Assembly (NCBI GenBank): GCA_001550305.1
Contig: LRTP01000268.1
Span: 1-49,391 of the forward strand
Direction of reading: 5' to 3'
From: Streptomyces diastatochromogenes
GTDB lineage: Bacteria > Actinomycetota > Actinomycetes > Streptomycetales > Streptomycetaceae
DNA: 49,391 nt
This document shows positions 25,401-33,062 of the stretch, one piece after another; position 1 is the stretch's first letter; each line of letters opens with the position of its first letter. The position numbers and the translations under genes were made by a program. The notes under the pieces were generated by a model that worked only from the letters and a program-made list of their open reading frames with translations, searched no databases and was not told the DNA's origin.

Positions 25401-26660
25401 GGGGAGCCCCGCAGCGTCGGTGCCGTAACCGAGGCTGGCGGTGATCACGGCGGGTCGCGGCTGCTGCCGGGCCGCGGCCAGCAGCGCCACCGCGATCTGG
25501 CTGAACGTCGGCTGCTGCGGGACGACGAGCCGGTAGGTGGCACCCGGGGCGATGCCCAGGAGATCGGAGGACCCACTGCCCTGCATGCCCGGGCGCTGCA
25601 GTTCGTGCGGAAGCGGCGCCATCACCGAGAAGTCCAGAAGGACCTCACCCAGCGCGGGGTCCTGCCCCTGGGCCGAGCCCGTCGGGTCGAGTGCGCCGGT
25701 CGCGTCCGCGGTGTAGGTGGGTATCAAGGGCATCGTGGGGATGTCCAGGTACCGCTGGCCGTTCTGGACGACGGTCGTCGGCCCCGCTGCGCCCAGGTTC
25801 GGCGTCGACGTGTCGGTGAGGTCGCCGATCGAGACGTTGGTGATGGTCTCACCGGTGCCGGGCAGCTGGTCGAACTTCTGCTTCAGCAAGCTGTACGCGC
25901 CCGTCGCGTTGACACCGCCGGCGTTGAGGAAGCTCTGCAGCGAGGTGCCGAGAGCCGCGTTGCCGGGCACACCGTCGGAGCCGGTCGCCGCGCTGTTGTG
26001 CCCTTTCGCCGACGAGCCGGCCTTCCCCGCCGTGGCGGTCACCGAGGAGGGCAGCGGCACGGAGCCGGTGTTCATGGGGGAGACGGTCTGGTCGGGCTCG
26101 GCGTAGACGACGCCGGGCGTGGCGGCCAGCGCCCGGGCAGCCGCCGATGCGTCGCCGCCGGCGAGCTGGACGACCTGGACCTTGGACAGGTCGATCGCCC
26201 CGGAGCCCAGCTTCGGCTGGGCGGCTGAGCGCAACTGCTGGGCCTCGGCGGCCCCGAGACCCGGCATCAGGGGTCGCATGGAAACCGCGTGGGCCCGCTG
26301 GAGCGCGGTGTTGACCGCGGTGTCCGAGGTCAGCGGGGTGCGGACCCGCAGATTGCGCTGCGTGCCCAGCGACTTGCCCGTCACGTGGGTGGCCGAGCCG
26401 AGTACCACAAGGATCTGGTGAGGGCTGTTCTTCGCCGACTGTGCGGGCGTGGGCTTCAGGAACGAGCGCCACGGACCGAGCGCTGAGGATCCGGGTGTGG
26501 AGGGCAGCGCAGCCCCCGCGGACGTACCTTTCACGCCGGAATCGGCCGCCGGGGTCTGTGCTCCGGCGGCCGCCGCGTACTGCACGGGTGTGCCGAGCAG
26601 TACGGCCGCGCTGGCTATGGTGGCGACACCGCGAGCGATCGCTCTTCTCCGCCGTTTCAT
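22479..26660 (-). CDS. Giant secreted sedolisin-like serine peptidase with C-terminal propeller-like region
   Basis: A 1393-residue exported protein. Signal peptide about 1-32 (SAAVLLGTPVQYAAAA). A prodomain-like region ends near GVVYAEPDQ (about 190). The peptidase core runs from about 270 to 620: GEVLLDFSV places Glu339 and Asp343 four residues apart, as in sedolisins (S53), ASLGYG follows near 410, and the nucleophile is Ser577 in SGGTSASAP. No subtilisin-type HGT motif is seen, so the Glu-Asp-Ser arrangement is preferred over S8. Beta-rich domains follow (about 640-1000) and a repeated Gly/Asp-rich C-terminal region (about 1040-1393) resembles a beta-propeller. ATG 26660 has GTGGAG upstream. 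The likely job is extracellular proteolysis; the propeller may bind substrate or surface. Confidence 0.85.
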   Translation of the reverse strand: MKRRRRAIARGVATIASAAVLLGTPVQYAAAAGAQTPAADSGVKGTSAGAALPSTPGSSALGPWRSFLKPTPAQSAKNSPHQILVVLGSATHVTGKSLGTQRNLRVRTPLTSDTAVNTALQRAHAVSMRPLMPGLGAAEAQQLRSAAQPKLGSGAIDLSKVQVVQLAGGDASAAARALAATPGVVYAEPDQTVSPMNTGSVPLPSSVTATAGKAGSSAKGHNSAATGSDGVPGNAALGTSLQSFLNAGGVNATGAYSLLKQKFDQLPGTGETITNVSIGDLTDTSTPNLGAAGPTTVVQNGQRYLDIPTMPLIPTYTADATGALDPTGSAQGQDPALGEVLLDFSVMAPLPHELQRPGMQGSGSSDLLGIAPGATYRLVVPQQPTFSQIAVALLAAARQQPRPAVITASLGYGTDAAGLPGRYLEDDPVQQAVIASIVQQYGITMVVSSNDGTRLYTNAAVGPDGGSTATNVTRKAVDTTRIDDDQLSTTPSEVLDSGAITAGGTTTDDTLSVPPQNGGAASANGTWATTRLNGSGVFSSGFGTRVDVSAPSDGIPAFEHQGQTAQSVTEVLSGGTSASAPEIAAAAAVVLQASRLTGQHPSPDDVRSLLERTGRAVPTPPQIDQPLHVGPQLDVTAALQAVLAKAHGGHAHTGTPRIVRLSVAHRQTTGGLGSSYLEATDPGRIDLAGPGSGAGATGEGLVGPVTIGADVTGLPDQQGVSYALRIGHHEFTSDVPAIRLTPRLMLIAAGLPVVSATDRQVSLTFEVRHGHQVLASATHELTFGPTDGGYVESLAPVVQPVVKAGHSVQVSYDLTGVRNLGSPQLVVSGVGHWNPASAPIFSASYTAPLTGLHGTVTVPAGAFSAGGGIYGIGILQNPTGNRKGGPLYGEFASIRVDGGDPSHRPAAPTLAAKTSGEFGHLLEINRAAPRFSVHYDVSGVKGATGTLLEFSAPGPNLYHSYNLVSNQNGTTRDHDGVDSPATLDRSLKGTRGTAALDALALKLPSSIAYDLRVFAVDQHGRTVGQASPTSLLGYDDGLAPDDTNLTNFAIVPGGTSVAAVESPTGEGSVYDYNAATGTYGRKLTSDPAYGSIYEVFGVDSAHHTLVLHKQTTTGEQWLETYDTNTGNAVGSPVRVDDQYVVTGGRVDAKRHRAAVLASRSSDRAGFVLPVNTATGAQGTPLELEPTPDGFATYGLLDVDESTGVFSAQKTGSTINCLASTGSGTMATINLDSATVTHSGAGVPCAGNLASDQKGNLYETWYHSASVNFAGTGYYAQLPSGDPVNLGTNQAAEALAIDGVHQLGLFAFRYPDLKPTGGFQQYGFGDNNATGRIAVVDLKTGGTVGTVTGVEYLPAGAFNGRLPSHHERAIQLDPATRTGWTYAADGSQIQQFSY

Positions 26661-26835
26661 GGGCACTCCACTTCTCACAAAAGAACTCAGGAGGAAGCAC
26701 AGAGAAGGCGCCACCCCCGGACAGCGCCCACGCTTCGGGGAATCTGTCAACCTGGCGAAGCCGGCACAAGATCGCGAGGGCGGCGGACTTACGCCAACTG
26801 GCAAGAAGTCGCCACCGAGACGGCTTGATTGCGCG

Positions 26836-26926
26836 GCATTCAACGTGCTGGGCAAGACGGACGAAACAGAGTGTTGCTGCGACGCGCCTGCAGCCTGCCG
26901 CGGTAAGTAGCCCGGGAGTTGGCGGG
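26836..26926 (+). pseudogene. Decayed copy of the 5' end of the TrmB/LuxR-type regulator
   Basis: The DNA at 26836-26871 matches 27425-27460, just inside the intact regulator, at 31 of 36 positions. Later blocks (GCCTGCCGCGG at 26893 and GAGTTGGCGGG at 26916) match the intact gene at equivalent positions after a single one-base deletion. The frame reads FNVLGKTDETE and then hits a stop. It is the remains of a paralogous regulator gene, placed directly in front of the giant protease on the opposite strand, which suggests it once controlled that gene. Confidence 0.75.
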
Positions 26927-27421
26927 CGGAAGCGGGACGACCCGTGCCGCGGAATCGGCCGCCAGCGTCACCGTGTGGCGCAGGCTCCCCTACCGCGGCC
27001 CCCTCGCGGTGACGCTCAGACTCGCCGCTGAATCAACGATGCCGCGTCGGCGCCTATGCCAGGCAACGTCGTCGTCGCCGGGCCGCTGGGGCTCCAGGTA
27101 CGGCTCAGAAACTGTTGCCGTTATCAACGGCTGTTGACACTTGGCCGCCCGGAGCCCCGCGACGACTCGACCGCTGATGGGGATACGCGGCTTGATCGCT
27201 TCGTAGGGCGCCGCCGGACCAGGCGGCGGGACGTGACGGTGAGGCACGCCCCCGGGATGTGCGCTTCGGCTGCCTGGCGCTCGGCGCGGGGACGCCGGCC
27301 CGCGGCGAGGGGGGCGGACACCGGAAGGGAAGATGTCGACCACGACACGAGCCACACAAGGCGACAGAGGTGGCCGTCTTCCGCCAGCTGACGGAGGCCG
27401 CCATGGAAACGGTGAGAACGC
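26927..27421. other. Regulatory or degraded region upstream of the TrmB/LuxR regulator
   Basis: About 500 bases between the decayed regulator copy and the intact regulator. No gene is supported. A TTGACA at 27133-27138 could be part of a promoter, but no matching -10 is clear. Confidence 0.4.
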
Positions 27422-28417
27422 ATGGCATTCAACGTGCTGGGTCTGACGGACGAGACGGAGCGCGCGTACGCCGTGCTGGTCGGCCTGCCGCGGGCCACGG
27501 CCAGAGAACTGGCGGACGCCTGCGGCTTGTCCACGCCGGCCGTGGCACGGCTCTTGACCGCGCTGGTCAACAACGGCCTGGCGATGCGAGCGACCGGGCG
27601 GCCGCCCCGGTTCACCGCGGTGGCACCCGATGTCGCGGTCACCGCCCTCATCCGCCGACGCGAAGAGCAACTGGGCGAGGCCCGGTTGCTCGTGCACCAG
27701 TTGATGGACGCTCACCGCGAGGCATCCCGGATCAGCCACCCCGACATGCCGGTCGAACTGCTCACCGACCGCACCGACGTCATCGCTGCGGTACGGCGGC
27801 TGACCGCCGAGGCACGCCGCGAAGTACGGGTCTTCGACCGGCCCCCGTATGTCGACCGCCCGGGCAGCAACTTCGAGGGACAGATCCAGCGGCAACGCGC
27901 GGGCGTGGCGCACCGAGTGCTCTACGACCGTGCGGCGGTGGCCTGGCCGGGCCGCCTGAGCGACGACATCCTGCCCAGCGTCCGGGCCGGCGAACAGGCC
28001 CGGGTCCGAGCCGAATTGCCGCTCAAGCTCGTGATCTGTGACAGCCGGGACGCTGTTGTCCACTTCAGTCTCGCGCCGGGCGGACAGTCCGCCGCCTACC
28101 TGGTGCACAGCTCGCCGATGCTGGTGGCCCTGGAATCACTCTTCGAAGCGGAGTGGGAGCGAGCCGTTCCGGTGTCCGTGACGGGCCAGACGCAGTCCGC
28201 CGGTACCGCGGAGGAACCTGCGGCCGACGGACCCGACGTGGAGACCCGCCACCTGCTCACGCTGCTCGCCGCCGGGCTCACCGACGCCGCCATCGCCCGG
28301 GTCCAGGGCTGGAGCGAGCGCACCACGCAAAGGCGCATTCAGCGTGTGATGGCCCAGTTGGGTGCCCCCACACGCTTCCAGGCCGGCCTCCTCGCGGCTC
28401 GCCGCGGCTGGCTGTGA
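27422..28417 (+). CDS. Transcriptional regulator with TrmB-like N-terminal and LuxR-like C-terminal helix-turn-helices
   Basis: A 331-residue cytoplasmic regulator. Residues about 8-75 form a TrmB/MarR-like winged helix (ETERAYAVLVGLPRATAREL, then LADACGLSTPAVARLLTAL). A middle domain (about 75-255) resembles the phospholipase D-like sensor region of TrmB proteins (EVRVFDRPPYVDRPG; ELPLKLVICDSRDAVVHF). The C-terminus (about 270-331) is LuxR/GerE-like: LLTLLAAGLTDAAIARVQGW and TTQRRIQRVMAQLGAPTRF. This architecture is common in Streptomyces, often next to genes for secreted proteins. It lies between the giant protease (upstream, divergent) and a small secreted protein (downstream, same strand). 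Ribosome site is weak (GGTGAGAA). Targets are inferred from position only. Confidence 0.88.
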   Translation: MAFNVLGLTDETERAYAVLVGLPRATARELADACGLSTPAVARLLTALVNNGLAMRATGRPPRFTAVAPDVAVTALIRRREEQLGEARLLVHQLMDAHREASRISHPDMPVELLTDRTDVIAAVRRLTAEARREVRVFDRPPYVDRPGSNFEGQIQRQRAGVAHRVLYDRAAVAWPGRLSDDILPSVRAGEQARVRAELPLKLVICDSRDAVVHFSLAPGGQSAAYLVHSSPMLVALESLFEAEWERAVPVSVTGQTQSAGTAEEPAADGPDVETRHLLTLLAAGLTDAAIARVQGWSERTTQRRIQRVMAQLGAPTRFQAGLLAARRGWL

Positions 28418-28688
28418 CCATGACCGCCGTACCCGAGTGCGGGGCGGTCTCGGCGGGAACTCACGTCGTTGCGAACCGCTGACGAAGACACCAGGTTCCG
28501 TTCTCGCGAACCTTGTCCATGGCAACACGTTGCCCACCAGCATAAATAATGCCTGGACGAAATGAGGAAACAAGTTCCATTTCCCTCTGCCTCCTTTGGC
28601 TTATTTCAACTCCTTGGTGCAGTTGACTTGCATCAGGAAATCTCAATAGCGTGCACATGACCAAACTTTCGACAGGGGGAACTGACCC

Positions 28689-29054
28689 GTGCACAGAAAA
28701 GCGATCAGCCTGTTCTTTGGAGCCGCGACCATCGCGGGCACCGTCGCCATGGGTGGCGCAGCTGAGGCAGCGACGCCCAACTCGGCAACAGCGGACGTGA
28801 CGCACCACGTCGTCTGGCAGTCGGGCAAAGTAAGCCCCATGCATGTCCCGAACCACGGCTTCAACACGTACTCCTTTGACGGGGTGTCCTGGCGTGCAAC
28901 GGTCACCGTCGATTACGGCCGCACTGGGGCGTGGACTCACTGCAGTGATGGCACGGACATCCATGGCCCGCTGCAGGGGCCCGGTTTCTGGGACTTCGGG
29001 GGCAGCTGCAGTGGTCACGGCACCATCACTCAGTACGGTTGGTATGACGGCTGA
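28689..29054 (+). CDS. Small secreted protein of unknown function
   Basis: A 121-residue exported protein. The signal peptide (HRKAISLFFGAATIAGTVAMG) ends near AEA-ATP, about residue 28. The mature part of about 93 residues is rich in Gly, His, Trp and Thr and has two Cys (WTHCSDG and GGSCSG) that could form a disulfide bridge. No family recognised. GTG start at 28689 with a GGGGGAACTG ribosome site. Base composition around it, including an AT-richer 28500-28690, is lower in GC than its neighbours, hinting at separate origin. A hairpin follows at 29109-29145. A TTGACT at 28623 is a weak -35 candidate. Confidence 0.75.
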   Translation: MHRKAISLFFGAATIAGTVAMGGAAEAATPNSATADVTHHVVWQSGKVSPMHVPNHGFNTYSFDGVSWRATVTVDYGRTGAWTHCSDGTDIHGPLQGPGFWDFGGSCSGHGTITQYGWYDG

Positions 29055-29108
29055 TGATTCTTCCGGAGGCGCAGAGGAAGACTAACTGCACCGAATAGAC
29101 GGCAATGG

Positions 29109-29145
29109 CGGTGTACCGGAATCCGATTCGTTGTCCGGTACACCG
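29109..29145. terminator. Hairpin terminator after the small secreted protein
   Basis: CGGTGTACCGG (29109-29119) and CCGGTACACCG (29135-29145) pair perfectly over 11 bp around a 15-base loop, 55 bases after the stop. Confidence 0.7.
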
Positions 29146-29490
29146 TCACCCGTGCGGAGCCACACCGAATTTCGCGTTTCCCTTTCGTATGAGCGCTGGG
29201 CGGGTTGCCTCCCCGGCGGTCGATTGCCGGCGGCCGAGAGCCGCCCGCTCGCACATTCTGTGCACGCGCGTGCGGAGCGACGGCGTAAAAAGCCGTCCGG
29301 CTGGGCGGAACACGCTGGACTCTGGAGACGGCACACCCGGCGGGGTGCCTGCGCGAGGCCGTTGACCAGGTCGAGCAGCGTCAGCCACCACACGAGTGTT
29401 GGATTTCGGAACGAATCAGCCGAGCAGACAGTCTTGTTGGCACGTGCGTACGACTGATCAGCCTGACGCTGCCCACCAGCAGAGCCACCC
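29146..29490. other. Intergenic region, probably degraded
   Basis: No supported gene. It lies downstream of the truncated acetyltransferase, whose missing C-terminal codons might once have been here, but no frame continues the family. Confidence 0.4.
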
Positions 29491-30228
29491 CTATTCCACA
29501 GCGATCCGGCCGCATCCACTGGTGGGGTGGGACAGGTCAGCGAACAGCACGACATCCCTCGCGCCCTCGGCCAGCGCGGCCCCGCTCACCTCCGCCGTCA
29601 CGGCACCCGCGTAGCCGCGGCCGCGCAGGCGGGGCGGGGTGTAGACGATGTCCACCTGGATCTGGCCGCCGATCATCGGGTTCAGGCCCGCGATGGGGGC
29701 GGGAGTGCCGTCCGGGGTCTCCCAGAGCGTGTAGCGCTTCTCCGCGAAACGAGTGTCGGCCCGCGTGTCGGCGTCGATGGACACGTCCTCTCCGACGGCC
29801 TTGGCGAACTCGGCGCACCAGTACATGACTTGTTCAAGGTCCTGCTCACTCAGGACGCGGCCTCGGCCCACCGGCAACGGCTCCGGTGGGGTGAGCGCGT
29901 CGAGGCGGTACAGACGCAGCCGCGTGTCGCGGAGCTTCGGCGTCGCGCCGGTGTGCCGCTGCCAGGCCTCGGCGAAAGCGGTCGCCGAGCCGTGGTCCGC
30001 GCTGACGGAGGGAAGGGAGTGCCCGAGGGCGGCCAAGCGGGCGGCGAGGCAGTCGGCCTGCTCGGGTGTGAGCGGGGAGAGGGCGAACGCGTCGGCCCCA
30101 CGCGTTCGCCCTCTCTCGGCCCAGGTGAGCTGCATGATGTGCGGGCCGGGCCGCGAGCGCAGGAAGTCTCCGGCTCGGGCAAGAAGGCCGTCGACGTCCT
30201 CGGTGAGGTACCAGTCATCCGGTCGCAT
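29491..30228 (-). CDS. GNAT-family N-acetyltransferase, C-terminus probably truncated
   Basis: A 245-residue protein with a non-catalytic N-terminal half and a C-terminal GNAT domain. The acetyl-CoA pyrophosphate loop is TPPRLRGRGYAGAVTAEV (an R/Q-x-x-G-x-G/A form), followed by ARDVVLFADLSHPTS. In related proteins this continues with an N-x-x-Y-xx-IGYRP ending; here it reads GCGRIAVE and stops, so the last strand and helix are missing or frameshifted. The start at 30228 has a weak GAGG. The substrate is unknown and activity is doubtful if the truncation is real. Confidence 0.75.
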   Translation of the reverse strand: MRPDDWYLTEDVDGLLARAGDFLRSRPGPHIMQLTWAERGRTRGADAFALSPLTPEQADCLAARLAALGHSLPSVSADHGSATAFAEAWQRHTGATPKLRDTRLRLYRLDALTPPEPLPVGRGRVLSEQDLEQVMYWCAEFAKAVGEDVSIDADTRADTRFAEKRYTLWETPDGTPAPIAGLNPMIGGQIQVDIVYTPPRLRGRGYAGAVTAEVSGAALAEGARDVVLFADLSHPTSGCGRIAVE

Positions 30229-30291
30229 GCCTCATGATCCCAGCGCTGCGGGTGCGCCCCGTATTTTTCCGCCAGGACGAGCACTATGAGG

Positions 30292-30573
30292 TCAGGACTT
30301 CTCGTCGTCCGGACCTTCCTGCGTGTCCGGCCGTCGACGGGTGAAGAGAATCCGGGTGCCACCGTAGCCCTCCGTCTTCGGCCTCGACTCGTCACCGACG
30401 TGGAAACCGAGTAGCAGCGGGCGCCGCCGCGGTGGTCACCAGGCCGGCGAAAGCTCCAGGACCGCTCGTTCATAGGGCGATTCATCCAGGAGATGGCGCA
30501 CCTGGTCCGCATAGCTGGCGGCGACAGCGTCGTAGGGCGCCTGGGTGTCTGCCATCCAGTCTTCAGAGTTCAT
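30292..30573 (-). pseudogene. Class I SAM-dependent methyltransferase with its core deleted
   Basis: The first 45 codons (MNSEDWMADTQAPYDAVAAS, then YADQVRHLLDESPYERAVLEL) match the N-terminus of a small actinobacterial methyltransferase. A TGA at 30436-30438 follows. In the same frame the text resumes as PLLLGFHVGDESRPKTEGYGG and ILFTRRRPD, the C-terminal part of that family, ending at 30292. The whole SAM-binding core, including the GxGxG motif, is absent. It is dead; the two ends are well preserved, so the loss looks recent. Confidence 0.75.
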
Positions 30574-30639
30574 ACCTAAGGTTGTCCCGCAATGATCGCG
30601 GAACCGAGCGCGAAGCCGTCTGGAGGACTGGCGACGTGC

Positions 30640-31194
30640 TCAGCCGGCGGCTCGTGGCGTGTCCACGGAGCGGGCGAAGTCGGCGAGTGTGCGGAAGTCG
30701 TCCTCGCGCAGACCGATTCGTGGGTTGACGTGGTGCAGAAGCCCAGGTCCGTGGTGGTGGGCGGTCACGTATGCCTGGTCCAGATCGCTCTGTTCGTCGT
30801 CCACCCAGGCGAAGGGACGGCCGTTGGCGTAGTCCACCAGAGGACCGGTCTTCCAGTGGACCCCGTCAGGGCGGTCCTGGAGCAGTACGTCGCCGAAGTC
30901 CACGAAGGGGAGTTCGGGAAGGCCGAGCACCGGAGCGATCCACCGGTTGGCGGCGTCCATCCATGTGGTGGCCCAGCACAGCTCGTAGCCAAGCTGCAGC
31001 AGGGATCGCCCGTGCTCTGGGTTGAGCCAGACCCGCAGGGGGCGCCGCCGGGCCGAGAGGCCTCTGTGTTCGTCTGAAGTTCCGCTGTCCTGGGGCACTC
31101 TGAGTGTGGTGTAGCCGTCGGGGCGCCTCTCCGGCTGGGCCGCATAGGGGTTGAGAGGCCCGTCCACGTCGAGGAACAACAGCGGTCGGTTCAC
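30640..31194 (-). CDS. HAD-like hydrolase domain protein
   Basis: A 184-residue cytoplasmic protein beginning RPLLFLDVDGPLNPY, where the DVDG motif (residues 9-12) is HAD motif I with nucleophile Asp and the second Asp. LCWATTWMDAANRWIAP (motif II region), then FAWVDDEQSDLD (motif IV acidic residues) follow. This small HAD subgroup is common in actinobacteria with unknown substrates. The GTG start at 31194, with GGGGGA upstream, is preferred over a longer frame that begins inside transposase debris. It is flanked on both sides by pseudogenes. Confidence 0.8.
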   Translation of the reverse strand: MNRPLLFLDVDGPLNPYAAQPERRPDGYTTLRVPQDSGTSDEHRGLSARRRPLRVWLNPEHGRSLLQLGYELCWATTWMDAANRWIAPVLGLPELPFVDFGDVLLQDRPDGVHWKTGPLVDYANGRPFAWVDDEQSDLDQAYVTAHHHGPGLLHHVNPRIGLREDDFRTLADFARSVDTPRAAG

Positions 31195-31290
31195 GTTTTC
31201 CCCCGGTCTTGCGGAGCATCGGCTGTGCCGTGGAAGCGTAGCTGCAGCGATCGTCTCGGCGTGGGGCTGGTCTGATGTGATGATCCCGGC

Positions 31291-31846
31291 GTGGTGGGTG
31301 TGATCACGGCATCGGAGCCGTCCTGGACAGCCCCGCTCACCGGGCTGAGTCCACGCTGTTGGCGGCGAGTTGGTGACCACGCCGCAGTTCGACGGAGCAG
31401 ACGCGGTCCGCCGGCGCCGACCGTGGAGCCTGTCGCCGCAAGACCGGCTGCTGCTTGGTCACGGCGTACTGGCGCCCGAACTTGACGCTGCGCCGGCTTG
31501 CCCCGCTGTTCGGCGTCTCGAAGTTCGCAGCCGACCGCATCATCGGCCACCTCGGCCCTCTTCTCGCGCACCGGCCCCGCGGACGGTTCGGTAGGGACAC
31601 CGTGCTCATTGTGGACGGCACCTTGGTCCCCACCCGCCCGACCGGAGCCGCAAAGGCGAAGAACTCTCCAGCTGGAAGCAGGAACACAACGAGTTGCACG
31701 AACGAGTCCGCGCCCGTGTCGAGCACGCCTTCGCCCGCACGAAGTCCTGGAGGATCCTGCGCGACTGCCGCCCGCCGCAGGGGCGACGGCGTTCACACGC
31801 CATGAGCGGCAACACCCGCCAGCACAACCTCGCCCGTGCTGGATGA
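31291..31846 (+). pseudogene. IS5-family transposase remnant with internal deletion
   Basis: The start reads VVGVITASEPSWTAPLTGLSP, continues after a frameshift as RPWSLSPQDRLLLGH, then TAYWRPNLTLRRLAPLFGVS and DTVLIVDGTLVPTR, which match an IS5-group transposase of Streptomyces through its first DDE Asp. The central catalytic part is lost. A third frame gives the C-terminus, WKQEHNELHERVRARVEHAF and SWRILRDCR, ending NLARAG at 31846. Several frameshifts plus the deletion make it inactive. No terminal repeats identified. Confidence 0.8.
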
Positions 31847-31889
31847 ACGACTGGGCCGGACACCGACAGACCGCATCGGCACCGACTCG

Positions 31890-32066
31890 AAGATCCTGGG
31901 CACCGACGGTCAGACCGGGATCACCGACGGCACGGAGATCCGTGTGCGAGGCCCAGCCGTAGGCCGCAAGGACCGGGACACGTTCGTCTCCGGCAAGACC
32001 AAGCAGGACGCCGTGCCACGGCCAACCGTGCACGAGGTCGTCAGGCGTGCGGGTCAGCCGCCCTGA
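31890..32066 (+). pseudogene. Fragment of a second IS5-type (DDE endonuclease) transposase
   Basis: The frame reads GTDGQTGITDGTEIRVRGPA, then GRKDRDTFVSGKTKQDAV, the region around the first DDE Asp of a different IS5-like transposase with a DDE superfamily endonuclease domain. It ends abruptly. It lies directly behind the first remnant, so insertions were nested or stacked here. Its end overlaps the 3' end of the DUF4232 gene on the other strand. Confidence 0.65.
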
Positions 32067-32743
32067 CCGGCGCTTCCGACCGGGCCGACCTTCACCGGGG
32101 AGCCGGAGCCGTCCGTGACGGGCAGCGTGGCGGCGCCCGGCCAGTTGAGGGTGACCGACTTCGTCTCGTCCGGCGGGGTCACCACCAGCCCAGTGATGCG
32201 AACGCCGGAGCCGCCCGACTTGTTGAACGGGTAGTTGACGGGGAAGTACGTCGACTTCCCGTTCTTGAGGATGGCCGAGCCGGCCTGCTGGCCGGTGCGC
32301 TTCGCGGAAAGCGATCCCGCGTTGGTCTTCAGGTCGACGCCCGCATACCCGGAGATCGTGCAGTCCCGGCCGCTGTGGTTCGTCAGGGTGACCACGACGG
32401 TGCCGTCGGGGTCGCCGTCGATGGTGTTGTCCTTCGCCGTGATCTCCAACTCGTCGGTGCGGCACTTGCCGACCTTGGCGTTCGCGTTGGAGCCGGTCCC
32501 GGCAGCCGTACCCGTCCCGCCGGAGCTCGTTGTGCCGGAGTTCGTTGCGGAGCTGGTCCCGGCGGAGTTCTTCGCGCCGCCCTGATCCGAACTGCCCGAG
32601 TCCGAACCGCCGCCCGAGGACGACACGGTGGACGGAGATGACGGGTCGCTCTGTCCCGTGCCGGCGTTGTCGTTCTGGCAGGCCGTGAGCGAGAGACCGG
32701 CGGCGACGGCCAGGGCGGCGAAGGTGAGCGTGTGAACGCGCAT
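32054..32743 (-). CDS. DUF4232 lipoprotein
   Basis: A 229-residue lipoprotein predicted to sit on the outer face of the membrane. The signal peptide ends with the lipobox LTAC (Cys at about 22). A Ser/Gly/Thr-rich linker (about 30-80) leads to a DUF4232 domain from KCRTDELEITAKD, with LTNHSGRDCTISGYAGVDL typical of the family. The domain has a beta-sandwich look and no catalytic residues are known. ATG 32743 has AGGAAG upstream. It is monocistronic. Function unknown. Confidence 0.88.
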   Translation of the reverse strand: MRVHTLTFAALAVAAGLSLTACQNDNAGTGQSDPSSPSTVSSSGGGSDSGSSDQGGAKNSAGTSSATNSGTTSSGGTGTAAGTGSNANAKVGKCRTDELEITAKDNTIDGDPDGTVVVTLTNHSGRDCTISGYAGVDLKTNAGSLSAKRTGQQAGSAILKNGKSTYFPVNYPFNKSGGSGVRITGLVVTPPDETKSVTLNWPGAATLPVTDGSGSPVKVGPVGSAGQGG

Positions 32744-33062
32744 CGTTTCTTCCTCAGTATCGGTTGGCAGTGTCGGCCGCTCGACACGGATCGGTACGAG
32801 CGAGCGTTTACGACCAACAGGACCGGCCCGGCCCGGTGGGCCGTTCCATACAGTCACCTCATAAGACATCCCTGTTACACGCACAGCCAGGCACAACGCG
32901 CGCCATCACCGGGCAGACCGCGCCGGGACCCGCCACCGGCCAGCCCGGACGGCGGTTCCCGCCACCGTCGCGCACCCTTTCGCAGCCGCCGCCCGTTGGG
33001 ACAGACCCGTAACCCGACGGACCACAACCGATCGCGTGCCCTCCTCATCCCGCTCCGCTCGC
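32744..33062. other. Intergenic region, no gene recognised
   Basis: It lies upstream of the DUF4232 gene. Frames present are Arg/Pro-rich shadows. It may include the remaining degraded 3' part of the TetR remnant. Confidence 0.4.

Noticed and set aside
28623..28650. TTGACT followed by AATAGC as a promoter for the small secreted protein
   Set aside because: The -10 box is poor; kept only as a remark in that gene's entry.
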